From Limisoma sp963601185 (GTDB taxonomy: Bacteria; Bacteroidota; Bacteroidia; Bacteroidales; Muribaculaceae), in the NCBI GenBank assembly GCA_963601185.1, contig CAVCEE010000006.1, forward strand, positions 62,001-126,000: a DNA stretch of 64,000 bases, given 5' to 3'. The position numbers were made by a program, and so were the translations under genes. Below, piece after piece: positions 17,227-26,879 of this stretch. Position 1 is the stretch's first letter; the number at the start of each line of letters is the position of its first letter. The notes beneath the pieces were generated by a model that did no database searches, had not been told where the DNA came from, and saw only the letters and a program-made list of their open reading frames with translations.

Positions 17227-18793
17227 TTTTAACATTGAATAGATAGATATTGTTGTTCCATATAGATTTCCCGACAAACACGAATTTGTCGCTGTCGATT
17301 TTACCCATTTTTGACACCACAAGTTTCTCCGCTGAACTGTCATTTCCAATTTCGAGCGTTCCTTCATTGATTACCTTGTATGTTATCCCGTCGCCAAGAT
17401 TCGGAACCAGTTGGATAAGTTCATTCGGATTCAACTTATAGAATGTCACCGGGCGTGACAGTTCTTTCTGCACAGCCGTCCATCCATACTTGGCCTTGAA
17501 ATGGATTTGCGGCGTTAGCACAGGGAAGAATAAGATGATTAGGATTCCGAAATATCTACGCCAAAGCGCAGGCATTGCAGCCAACGACTGTGGCACTAAA
17601 AGCATCAATATCGGAATAAGGCTATAATAGTAACGCGGATGCTTGAGTATCGATGCGTACTGAATCAACGGCATACAAACCACAACAATCAGCGGAAGCC
17701 ATACGAAATATCCACCATCAAAAAGTTTCTTGAATCCGCCTTTTGAAAATATTGCGACCAGCAAAGCGGCAACCACAATCCAGAATCCGTAGGAAATGAA
17801 CAACAGGTGACGGATGTCGCGTGTAAATGTCACAGACATTGCCAATGGAAACTTGCGGAATGCCATTGACTGATGTACGGTCTTATGCAGTATAAAATTG
17901 AAAAATCCAGGATAAATAGCGTATGCAAACACCAATGCAGCAAGTCCAGCATAAACAATCAGAAGAATCTCCCCTTTCCGTTTGTGTCGCAAACATGCTG
18001 CGGCCAAAGCCAAACAAAGTCCGATTACATAGAACGAATTAAAATAGCCCAACGACACGGTGCATCCTACAAGCAATCCGAAGGCTATGACAAATCTGCA
18101 TTTCTTCACCTTTTCGCCATGCCTGAGGCGTTGCACAAAACCGACTGCCGCATACGTCAGCATCACAATTGCAGCCTCTGCCATTTGGTATTCGCGTATA
18201 AGCATCGTATTGCGTATTGATAATAGATTGAAATAAGCCAATGCCAGCCCTACGAACACCAACATATGTCGTTCGCCGAAAATCCGCCGTAGCAATTTAT
18301 ACATGAACACAAACGACAACGCAAAGAACAACAGGTTCAGCACACCTCCACGCCAAATGTAGTCTGAAAGGTCATAACTGTCATAGCCTGTCAATGCCAT
18401 TCTCAGAGCCATATAATAAAGACTGGCATGTGGTGCATCACCATTGTTCAGCCACAACTGTCCTACATCGGAAAGCATACCCTTTACCCCACCGTCTCCA
18501 CTCTGCACAAGCATTTCTTTAAGTTGCGCTCCAGTATAGTCGCCATCGTGAATCGGCACGTTGTAGTTCGGGTTGCATGTGCACAATGCCATCGAAAACA
18601 CTTCGTCAGAATGCAATTCGGTCTTGCCTGCTATCGCATTGATGCGGACATACAACGCCAAGACAAACAGCAGTCCTACAACTGTCCAGTTATACACTGC
18701 TGCATGTTTGCCATATAACCGTATGATGCCATCGACAACTGTAGCCTTCGATTTATCATCTTTAAGTTTATCTTTCCTGTTGCTCATAATCAT
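17198..18793 (-). CDS. Polytopic PMT/ArnT-superfamily glycosyltransferase
   Basis: 531-residue membrane protein (start at 18793 or 18787, MIMSNRK). The first helix (NWTVVGLLFVLALYVRI) is followed by KTELHSDEVFSMAL: the acidic pair right after the first helix is the catalytic-site signature of the GT-C fold PMT/ArnT superfamily. Roughly ten further hydrophobic helices follow and a soluble tail of about 110 residues ends the protein. It starts 6 bases after the sprA stop and overlaps the next lipoprotein gene, so it belongs to the sprA transcript. A role in glycosylating secreted proteins or the surface lipopolysaccharide anchor is a contextual guess. Confidence 0.75.
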   Translation of the reverse strand: MIMSNRKDKLKDDKSKATVVDGIIRLYGKHAAVYNWTVVGLLFVLALYVRINAIAGKTELHSDEVFSMALCTCNPNYNVPIHDGDYTGAQLKEMLVQSGDGGVKGMLSDVGQLWLNNGDAPHASLYYMALRMALTGYDSYDLSDYIWRGGVLNLLFFALSFVFMYKLLRRIFGERHMLVFVGLALAYFNLLSIRNTMLIREYQMAEAAIVMLTYAAVGFVQRLRHGEKVKKCRFVIAFGLLVGCTVSLGYFNSFYVIGLCLALAAACLRHKRKGEILLIVYAGLAALVFAYAIYPGFFNFILHKTVHQSMAFRKFPLAMSVTFTRDIRHLLFISYGFWIVVAALLVAIFSKGGFKKLFDGGYFVWLPLIVVVCMPLIQYASILKHPRYYYSLIPILMLLVPQSLAAMPALWRRYFGILIILFFPVLTPQIHFKAKYGWTAVQKELSRPVTFYKLNPNELIQLVPNLGDGITYKVINEGTLEIGNDSSAEKLVVSKMGKIDSDKFVFVGKSIWNNNIYLFNVKNADSSDTEK

Positions 18794-18799
18794 TCTGTT

Positions 18800-21700
18800 T
18801 TACTGCGCCAACGACAAGTTGATGGATATGCCATAATTGCTATTGGTTGTTGGGTATGCACTCGACGAAATCAGCGGCTTGTTGATTTGATGGTCGAAAT
18901 ATGCCTGAAGCGTGATTCTCTTGCTAAGCACATAACTTGCCGTGAAATTGATGGCAATGGACTGAGTGCCGGCAGTAGCCTGACTCGTTCCTTCCTGCAT
19001 CTTGCGAATCAGTGATTGATTGTTCTGGAACGAGAAATCCGCATTAAGGGTCAAGTCATTGCTTACACCCTTCTGGCTGCCCTTCATCTTCAAGACAGTA
19101 TTGAAATTGGCAATCTTATATCCACCGCCTACCGTGATGGCCTTCTGTGAAGCCTCCACTAATTGTCCGGCACTCGTGTTGAGTGTCAACGTTCGACTAT
19201 CCCGATATTCCATATTGAGTGTCAAATTGTTTTTCAATGTTGCTGAGATGCCTATGAGCGGAGCAAACTTCTCGGTAATCGTCACAGACGAGATGTTGTA
19301 AGGCGACGAAGGAATTGGATTTTGAGTTTGTTCGTCGCGTGTGAAGCCCATATCGCCAGAGCCTACGCCTACCCAATTAAGGTAGGACGTAAACGAGCCT
19401 ACGCTGTAGGTGCACTGGTAGGCGTGCGACAACGTCAAACTGCGGAAGATATTGCTGAGTCCGCCAATCTTGATTAGTCCATCGTATGTAATGCGCCAGT
19501 TTGGCAAAATTTGCGACAACGCTGGAAAGAAAGATGTCGTCACCTTGTTCGGGTCTTTACCTGTGTATGCTGCCAAGAAAGCCGGTATCAGCACGTCGCC
19601 GCTTGCTTCATTGACTCCGCCGTTATCACTACTGTACGGCTGACCTGCATACTCTGTTCCGCTGATAAAGCCGACATCCGGATACTGCATTCCTCTATAT
19701 TTCTGCTCAAGTCGGGCAGCCACTTTGGGGATGTTCTCAAGAAAGGTGTTGTAGGCTTTGCTATTGTAGCCATCGCTCGACGATGATTTACGCAAAGCCG
19801 TCGCTATGGCACATGTGGTCATCGTGAAACTGCCGCTTCTGGTTGTAGGCATCGAACTGTACATAAACTGTATCTGGTTCGTGCGGTTGTCCGTGCGGTT
19901 AGCCGTGAGTTGTATCTTCAAGCCACGAACAGGCTCCAGTTGAACCTCAAAATTAAATTCCTCTGTCTTGGAGAATATAGCAGGACTGGTCTGGTTTTCA
20001 TCGCCAAGCAGCCAACCGCGCTCCATAGCCTTGTTCAGATACGACTCGCCTGTAAAGCCAAAGGCAAAATCCAATCCCGGTGACATCGGACCGTAACTTT
20101 TGCTCTGTCCCAAAAGATCTCCCACCTCAGGGACAAACTGAGGAATGTTTGATGTCCGAGTGTTTCTCCAACGGAAACTTGCACTGCGTGTCATCATTGC
20201 AAAGCGGGCTGTGTGGTCTGCTATTTCTTTCCAGATATTCACATCCTTTGTCAAGTCTTCCGTCACGATAAGTTTAACCGTTTGCGTACCGGTCGTGAGA
20301 ATCTGAAGGTTGTTTTCGTCAACGACCTTAGTCTTCAACGCTATCGGTTTACCGTCGATTGTCGTTGCCGAAATCTTTACTTTCTTGCTGCGTAAGTTGT
20401 GCTTCACCGCAACTATCGAGTCTGTCAACTGATATGTTCGCTGGAATTTGCGCGGCTTGCGCTCCTTTTCCTTGTTCGAACGTGAGTTGTTGGAGAATCG
20501 CTTGTTGACCTCTTTCAGATATTTCGATTTGTTGTAGAGCGTCTCGAAATTGATTTTAGAGTCAAGATTCCACACAACATTGTTTGTAATCGAGTTTCCA
20601 ACCACAGCATCTTCCACGTCCGCACCTCGATCCCATTTATACGTTGCATTGTAACTCACATTCGCATTGAGAAAATCGAGTACCGGGATTTTACTGAACG
20701 GTGCTTTATACGATGCCGTAAACGATTGGCTATAATTCCAAGGCGTACCGAAATCTCGTATACTTCTCATCACTGTGTCACGCCACTCTTTGTATTTGTC
20801 AGGGAACAATTTTTTATTCACCTGTCCTACCGCCTCTTCTATGCGCGCCATCGTGTTTGAATTGAACGACAGCGTCAAAGACTTGGTGAGATTCCAAGTG
20901 ATTGCGAACTGACGATCCCAGTAGAAATTCTTGCTGACCGACGCCGGCACATCGACCTCTACATCCGCCTCATTGCGCGACTGGAGTTCGTAGTAGTAAC
21001 GCGTCATATTGGTAAGGAAACTCAACGACGACGGCGCATAGCCAAACTCCCAGTCCTTGATGAATTTCAAGTTCTTGGACTTGCTCTTTATAAAGTTGAA
21101 CGGCTTGAATGGCTTGTAGACCGGCGAGTAACTGTATTGGAAACTGCCGCGGTAGTCATTGATGTGTTCATACTCAACAGTCGGAGAGATGTTCTCCTGC
21201 TTGTTGAACGAGAAATTGACCGTAAAGTTGGCAGGATCCCAAGGCATCGGCACCTTACTCTTGACACCGAAATTAAAGCCAGAGATACTGAAACTCTTCA
21301 CCGTTGACTGCTCTACCGCATAGTTACTGATAGAGTCTCGCTCCTCCTTTGTAGATGCCTCATCAAGGGCATCTTTGAGAAGGATATCCTGATCAAGAGG
21401 GTTGTATTTTGGTGATGTCTTTTCTTTCGATACAGAATAATAGACAGGTGCTTTGAGTTTAGCCTTCGAGGGCAAGAACCGACCTACATCGACTTGCGTA
21501 GCAACGTTATATTGCTTGTAGTCGTCCATTCGTCGCGATGACAGGCTTTGGTCGACATTGCCAAAGCCCACAGTCTCAATGTGTCCGCCAAAGTTGACTG
21601 TAGCCACATCCGAAAGTGCCAAATTTACATTGCCTTTGGCAGCCCAACCTCCATCTTGGTCGAAGTCGGTAACCTTCAATTCATTAACCCAGACTTCTCC

Positions 21701-24700
21701 ACTCTTTTCCTTACTCGAATTGTTGCGCACGCCAATCATCACCACGCGCACATCACTCAACGACGGATTACCCAAAATCGAGACTTTGTTCGACTGATGG
21801 TCAGGGTCATAGCCTGTATAAAGAGTTGTGTTTCCTACATTCTGCGATTCATCGTGCTTTGCCCTGTTGCGCTCCTTCTTCAAGTTGGTGAACACAGACA
21901 GGGTGATATCCATAAAGTTTGCCTCTGGCCATACGGCATACTGGTCGTTGGTGTTGTAAGTATTATACTTTCCCGGAGCGGTAAGTTTCAACGGCACCTC
22001 ATATTCATAGTAGTTACTCTTCACGTCTGTTCCGAGACGCATAAACACAGAGAAATCTCCATCCTGAAGTTCCCCGGAAACGTCATCAATGAGGCGCTCA
22101 GCGTGGGTAAACATCTGCATTCTCTTATACAGACGCAAGTCCATCGTCGTGTTCTTGTAGACCGCACGAGCATCACCAGACTGAAGGTTTGACAACTTCA
22201 TCGACATTGCCTGCTCATTGAGTTGCGTGATTTGTGACTGACCTGGATCAACGATACGGTTCACGCCTGGAGGCAGCACATAGTTCACTGGCTCACGACC
22301 TGAATTCTCCTCAATATTGACAACCGACAAATCTAGTCGACCTTCTGGTGGAGCATCGGCACGCGAGTTGAGATTGTAGTCATAGGTACGCCAATCGCCG
22401 CGTACAAGTTCAAGAGTGGCAAAACGCAAATGTGTTGCCTGCTTGAAACCTGTCATGAACATACGGATGAAACGGATTGTAGAGAAGTCGGAAATCGAGC
22501 CCACGATTTTCTCATAATCCTTCAACGGAATTTTGAACTGATACCATGTTGCCTCTCCTTTCGTTCCATTGGCAAGCGACACAGTGGACACCTGCTTGTC
22601 GGTGATGTAGTTCTGCCCTACTACCAAATCCTGACGACGGAGCGAGATGTGATACTGATAGTAGCGTTCATATTCATTGAGTGTGTTGTCTTGGTTTATG
22701 TCTTCGACATCAGGCACACTGCGCGATGACTGATAAAGCGCATCCTTTGAATCATCATCGCCGAGAGAGTTTCCTTCCGTGCCGTTATAGTGTTTATAGC
22801 GTTCCAAGATAGACAGTCTTTGCTCATCGAAGTCGTAACCTCGATAATAGTGATAATTGTCACCGGCAGGGTCGTTAAACGGCGAGAATTGGTCTGCCTC
22901 CATTTCTGCAATCTTCTCTGGCGACAACACCGTGCGCAGATGGTCAAGGTAGTCCTTGTAGGTGGAGAACTCATATTCCTGTTCCGTTGAAAGTCCGTTC
23001 AGACCAACGTCCTGGTTCTTCCGTGCACCCTGAGTGTTGTCGAATGCATAAGTGAGTGACGTTTCGGTAGGCACTCGTCCCCATACTGTTTCGCGTGTAC
23101 CAGTTGTGCTGCCATCGGCAGGCAAGCCGTTTTCATACGACTTGTAGCCGTCCTTCAAAATGTCCTCACTGATTTCACCGAGGTTAAAATACAGGTCACC
23201 GCCTTCATTCGTGTCGCCTTCCACCGAGAACGGATCAAGCATCCAGAACTGGATGTATTCGATATTGGAGGTCTCGAAGTTGGTGTTGTCAAGTTTTCGC
23301 ATAATACCGCCCCACCGCTTCTCTGGGTTAAGGAGATTGAATCCAGAGTCGATATTGGAGTAGTCGAGGTTGTACGGACCGCGTTCTGTAGGATAGAACG
23401 ACAGGTTCAGTGTCTGGATTGCTGATGCCTCACCATAGTTGAGTTCTCGGTTTGGCCAAATCTCGCGAGTGGTGACCTCCCGCACATACGGGCTCGACAA
23501 TTGTTCCTTGTCATTTTTTATGTATGCAGGACAAAGCGACGAGTTCTTTTGGGTGAACATACGGTCAATGTAGTACCACGCCAAGAGCGCACGGTTCTTG
23601 CCGTAGTCTACGTTGTTGCTCAACGACGCTTCCGGGAAAAGTCCGCCATTAGGATCATTTGGAGTCGAAGCCAAGAACCACGAATACGGAGAGCGGATGT
23701 CGATAGTGTTTTGCGATGTTTCAAAATCGTCGAGATACGAACTGCCGGCATTTGTTCCTGATTTTTTCTTATGTGGAATCAGTTGGGCAAACTCACCTTG
23801 CATACTGATAGTCGACGGTGCCGTAGCATTGACTGTCGGTATGGCATTCAACCAGTTGGTGAGCCACATAAAACTTTTGTTGTACGAGAAATTGACACCC
23901 CAAATGGTATTATTAATCAATTCGTCACCGAGACTCACTTTCTCCGTCAACGGCTTTTCTGAGAAATGCATCAACGTAGCACCCACATTGAAGTCCTTGT
24001 TGAACTGATAGTTCATATCAAGTCCAAGTAGTGTCTTGCGCTGGGTGCTGTACATCGACTGATTCTCAAGCGACACACTAATATTGGTTCCCGAGTCGAT
24101 GATGCTCTGGTTGGTGATGGTCACCGTACCCATATTGTAATCGACCGTATAATCGCTATTCTCTGTCAATGTTACGCCACCTGCGGTAACGACAACCGAT
24201 CCGCGAGGCACATTCATTGCATTCAGACGGATTGTAGAGCCTGATGATGCCTGATATTCACCGGTCAATATGAATTTATTCTTGTCCTGGAATTGCTTTG
24301 CTACAGTTTGCGTAGAGTCGTAAAGTTCATGATAACAATAACGTTCGGCATCTGCGGCATTGGTCAACTGCTTTGCAAGATAATCGCCGAAAGGCTCTAC
24401 TACAGGGAATATGACCTTACCTTGAGCCGCATTAATGGTATAGCCGTCAATAAAGTCATAGAAGCCATCCGGATTACTTTCGTTGTTGGAGTCAAGACGG
24501 TCAACATTGAGCACTTGAATCAACGGTTTGTTGCGGATTGGGTCTGCCGGGAGATATTGAACTGCCACACCAGTCGAATCGCTCATGTACTTGACATTGA
24601 GTTTGAACTTGTTTTTCTGAACTTGGTATGCGCCCAGGGAATAGACGTTTTTCATCATCAAGTCCCAGTTTGTAAATTTCGGTGACACGGTAGAGCCCTT

Positions 24701-26233
24701 GAGCATCTTCACGAAAAGTGCCTTGCTGGAGTCTGTTACATCACTTGAAAACTCACCCACTTGGTAAACTTGCCCTTGATAAGTGTACTCATAAGCCACC
24801 GCCAACACTTCATCGGCATTGAGCGCTGAATTAAGAGAGATGTAACCGAGAGTAGCATTCAGTTTGTATTCCGAGGAAGACAACAATCTTGCGCTCTCCA
24901 CCTTTTCATAGTCACGTCCGCCCTCTATCCCATAGGCTTGCAGCGGTTCCAATGCCGTAGACACTTGACTGATTTCACGCGCACCGGAATAGTTTGTCTT
25001 GATTTCGGAAACGAGGTTGTTGGAATTGTTGCTTGGGTTGTCGGGGGTTGCTTGTGGAATCCAGTGGCTGTTCTGCAAATGCTTGTTCTCACCCATATCC
25101 ATAAAACCGACAAGATGGCGAGCCTCGTTGTATGTGCCTCTCTGGTTGGTCACCCACACCTCAATGCGTGTGATATTCACCCCAGAAAGAACATACGGCA
25201 ATTTCGACGCATTATAGTCATAATTGTCGCGGAAGAAATGAGCTAAGAAGAAGTAGCGGTTCTTGTCGTAGTCATCAGCATTGATTGAAAACTGTGTTGT
25301 CTGCGACCCGCCTTTGGTGCTGACCGTCTGCGACTCGGAGTTCTGCTGTGATGCCAATGCCGTGATTGTAAATTTACCAAACTGCAATTTGGTTTTCAAA
25401 CCGAACAAGGCCGTGCTACCCTTGATAAGCGAAGATCCAGTTGTCATCGACACATTGCCGGCTTCTATTGATTTGATGATTTCATCTTCCTTACCGTCAT
25501 ACTTAAGTTTCAGGTTTTTAGAGTCGAAATCAAACGTTGCATCGGTATTGTAAGTCATATTGAATTTCAACTTATCGCCTACCGACGCATCAATTGTGGC
25601 CTGTATTTTCTGGTCAAAGTCGAAATATGTTTTGCGCCGTGCACTCGCTGGGAGAGCCGGGTTATCGGTCTTGTTCGACTTTATTCCCATCTTGACCTGC
25701 ACCGAACCTTGTGTCTTCAGTTGGACGCCACCGGGGCCAAACACTTTTTCCAGAGGTCCGAGTCCGAACTTCATATCGAAGATGTTGAATTTCTTCTTGT
25801 CCTTTTGCTCGAAATTCTCAGCGTTGCGCTTACGGTAATAGTCCATCATCGAGTTGCGCACCTCCATATTGTTGTAAGCCTCTGAAGAAAGGATGAACGG
25901 AGTGGCTATTTCCTGATCACCGACCTTGGTGCGAACCACATAAGTATCTGTCTTATAGTCATATTCTACTTCAGTCTTGATGTTGGACGGATCTTTAAGG
26001 TCTATTGCTTGACGGTCTTGCCCAAGCAGTTCATCATAACCCGGTGTAACCGTCTGTTTTACCGGATAATGCAGATTCGAAGAATCGGTTGCAGCACTCC
26101 TACCAGTAAAGATTGTAGGCGGAGCGGCAACTGTCGATTTGTTGTATTGTGCGAAGCCAATGCTATAGACGGAATAGAGCACTACCCCGGCTATAAGCAT
26201 CAGTATATATTTTTTCTGTCCTCGGTTGTTCAT
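18800..26233 (-). CDS. sprA: Type IX secretion translocon SprA (Sov)
   Basis: 2477-residue outer-membrane protein, the very large barrel through which folded type IX cargo leaves the cell; the length matches known SprA/Sov proteins (about 2400-2500). An N-terminal membrane/signal segment (KKYILMLIAGVVLYSVYSIG) is followed by repeated SprA-type modules (for example GNVSMTTGSSLIKGSTALFGLKT region, about 250-300), many strands with alternating hydrophobic residues, and a C-terminus that ends as a barrel strand (NYGISINLSLAQ). No frame break is seen over 7.4 kb. It lies 47 bases downstream of ruvA, a neighbour arrangement I recall from other Bacteroidota. Together with the subtilase sorting domain it implies a working type IX system, although no other core component (PorK-N, PorT, PorV) is identifiable here. 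Confidence 0.97.
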   Translation of the reverse strand: MNNRGQKKYILMLIAGVVLYSVYSIGFAQYNKSTVAAPPTIFTGRSAATDSSNLHYPVKQTVTPGYDELLGQDRQAIDLKDPSNIKTEVEYDYKTDTYVVRTKVGDQEIATPFILSSEAYNNMEVRNSMMDYYRKRNAENFEQKDKKKFNIFDMKFGLGPLEKVFGPGGVQLKTQGSVQVKMGIKSNKTDNPALPASARRKTYFDFDQKIQATIDASVGDKLKFNMTYNTDATFDFDSKNLKLKYDGKEDEIIKSIEAGNVSMTTGSSLIKGSTALFGLKTKLQFGKFTITALASQQNSESQTVSTKGGSQTTQFSINADDYDKNRYFFLAHFFRDNYDYNASKLPYVLSGVNITRIEVWVTNQRGTYNEARHLVGFMDMGENKHLQNSHWIPQATPDNPSNNSNNLVSEIKTNYSGAREISQVSTALEPLQAYGIEGGRDYEKVESARLLSSSEYKLNATLGYISLNSALNADEVLAVAYEYTYQGQVYQVGEFSSDVTDSSKALFVKMLKGSTVSPKFTNWDLMMKNVYSLGAYQVQKNKFKLNVKYMSDSTGVAVQYLPADPIRNKPLIQVLNVDRLDSNNESNPDGFYDFIDGYTINAAQGKVIFPVVEPFGDYLAKQLTNAADAERYCYHELYDSTQTVAKQFQDKNKFILTGEYQASSGSTIRLNAMNVPRGSVVVTAGGVTLTENSDYTVDYNMGTVTITNQSIIDSGTNISVSLENQSMYSTQRKTLLGLDMNYQFNKDFNVGATLMHFSEKPLTEKVSLGDELINNTIWGVNFSYNKSFMWLTNWLNAIPTVNATAPSTISMQGEFAQLIPHKKKSGTNAGSSYLDDFETSQNTIDIRSPYSWFLASTPNDPNGGLFPEASLSNNVDYGKNRALLAWYYIDRMFTQKNSSLCPAYIKNDKEQLSSPYVREVTTREIWPNRELNYGEASAIQTLNLSFYPTERGPYNLDYSNIDSGFNLLNPEKRWGGIMRKLDNTNFETSNIEYIQFWMLDPFSVEGDTNEGGDLYFNLGEISEDILKDGYKSYENGLPADGSTTGTRETVWGRVPTETSLTYAFDNTQGARKNQDVGLNGLSTEQEYEFSTYKDYLDHLRTVLSPEKIAEMEADQFSPFNDPAGDNYHYYRGYDFDEQRLSILERYKHYNGTEGNSLGDDDSKDALYQSSRSVPDVEDINQDNTLNEYERYYQYHISLRRQDLVVGQNYITDKQVSTVSLANGTKGEATWYQFKIPLKDYEKIVGSISDFSTIRFIRMFMTGFKQATHLRFATLELVRGDWRTYDYNLNSRADAPPEGRLDLSVVNIEENSGREPVNYVLPPGVNRIVDPGQSQITQLNEQAMSMKLSNLQSGDARAVYKNTTMDLRLYKRMQMFTHAERLIDDVSGELQDGDFSVFMRLGTDVKSNYYEYEVPLKLTAPGKYNTYNTNDQYAVWPEANFMDITLSVFTNLKKERNRAKHDESQNVGNTTLYTGYDPDHQSNKVSILGNPSLSDVRVVMIGVRNNSSKEKSGEVWVNELKVTDFDQDGGWAAKGNVNLALSDVATVNFGGHIETVGFGNVDQSLSSRRMDDYKQYNVATQVDVGRFLPSKAKLKAPVYYSVSKEKTSPKYNPLDQDILLKDALDEASTKEERDSISNYAVEQSTVKSFSISGFNFGVKSKVPMPWDPANFTVNFSFNKQENISPTVEYEHINDYRGSFQYSYSPVYKPFKPFNFIKSKSKNLKFIKDWEFGYAPSSLSFLTNMTRYYYELQSRNEADVEVDVPASVSKNFYWDRQFAITWNLTKSLTLSFNSNTMARIEEAVGQVNKKLFPDKYKEWRDTVMRSIRDFGTPWNYSQSFTASYKAPFSKIPVLDFLNANVSYNATYKWDRGADVEDAVVGNSITNNVVWNLDSKINFETLYNKSKYLKEVNKRFSNNSRSNKEKERKPRKFQRTYQLTDSIVAVKHNLRSKKVKISATTIDGKPIALKTKVVDENNLQILTTGTQTVKLIVTEDLTKDVNIWKEIADHTARFAMMTRSASFRWRNTRTSNIPQFVPEVGDLLGQSKSYGPMSPGLDFAFGFTGESYLNKAMERGWLLGDENQTSPAIFSKTEEFNFEVQLEPVRGLKIQLTANRTDNRTNQIQFMYSSMPTTRSGSFTMTTCAIATALRKSSSSDGYNSKAYNTFLENIPKVAARLEQKYRGMQYPDVGFISGTEYAGQPYSSDNGGVNEASGDVLIPAFLAAYTGKDPNKVTTSFFPALSQILPNWRITYDGLIKIGGLSNIFRSLTLSHAYQCTYSVGSFTSYLNWVGVGSGDMGFTRDEQTQNPIPSSPYNISSVTITEKFAPLIGISATLKNNLTLNMEYRDSRTLTLNTSAGQLVEASQKAITVGGGYKIANFNTVLKMKGSQKGVSNDLTLNADFSFQNNQSLIRKMQEGTSQATAGTQSIAINFTASYVLSKRITLQAYFDHQINKPLISSSAYPTTNSNYGISINLSLAQ

Positions 26234-26280
26234 TTAATAAAACAGGATTGTTCTTAAATGCCGGAGCGAGGAGAAATCGG

Positions 26281-26862
26281 CTACAACATTTTCAAGGCCT
26301 TCTTTATCAAACTCTCGACCTTGTCGTCCGGGCTCTCCTTCAAGAGATTTCCGACAGCCTTTTGCACCGCTGCCTGTGGAAATCCGAGCATTACAAGTGC
26401 CGCAACGGCTTCCTCGTAAGCCTCCGACTTGCTTTCCAACTGTAATATAAACGTATCTTCACCCTGTTTTATTTTATCCTTAAGGTCAACAATTATGCGT
26501 TGCGCTGTTTTTGCGCCGATTCCCTTCACCCCTTTCAGCAAATTAACATTGCCGGAAGCGATTACGCCCTTCAAATCGGATGGGGCGAATGACGACAGAA
26601 TCATGCGGGCTGTGTTCGGTCCGACTCCCGACACCGAGATAAGCAGAACAAACAGTTCGCGCTCTTCTTTGCTCGCAAATCCGAACAGCACGTGAGCATC
26701 TTCACGGATTGATTCATACGCATAGATTTTTGCCTGCTTCTGATTCTGCAACTGCGTGTAGGTATTGAGTGAGATGTTGAGCATATATCCCACTCCACTG
26801 CATTCCACTACAGTATACGCCGGTGTAATCTCTGCGATTTCCCCTTTTACATATTCTATCAT
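26281..26862 (-). CDS. ruvA: Holliday junction DNA helicase subunit RuvA
   Basis: 193-residue DNA-binding subunit of the RuvAB branch-migration complex. The N-terminal OB fold starts MIEYVKGEIAEITPAYTVVECSGVGYML. Tandem helix-hairpin-helix motifs follow (LISVSGVGPNTARMIL at about 75-90 and LLKGVKGIGAKTAQRII at about 110-125). The C-terminal three-helix domain that binds RuvB carries AVAALVMLGFPQAAVQKAV. Full-length and standard. It lies 17 bases after the serine hydrolase gene and upstream of sprA. Confidence 0.97.
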   Translation of the reverse strand: MIEYVKGEIAEITPAYTVVECSGVGYMLNISLNTYTQLQNQKQAKIYAYESIREDAHVLFGFASKEERELFVLLISVSGVGPNTARMILSSFAPSDLKGVIASGNVNLLKGVKGIGAKTAQRIIVDLKDKIKQGEDTFILQLESKSEAYEEAVAALVMLGFPQAAVQKAVGNLLKESPDDKVESLIKKALKML

Positions 26863-26879
26863 ATTTCTAACTTTTTATT

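Noticed and set aside
21548..22192. 214-codon open frame opposite sprA
   Set aside because: Lies wholly inside sprA on the other strand and has no domain, signal or promoter.
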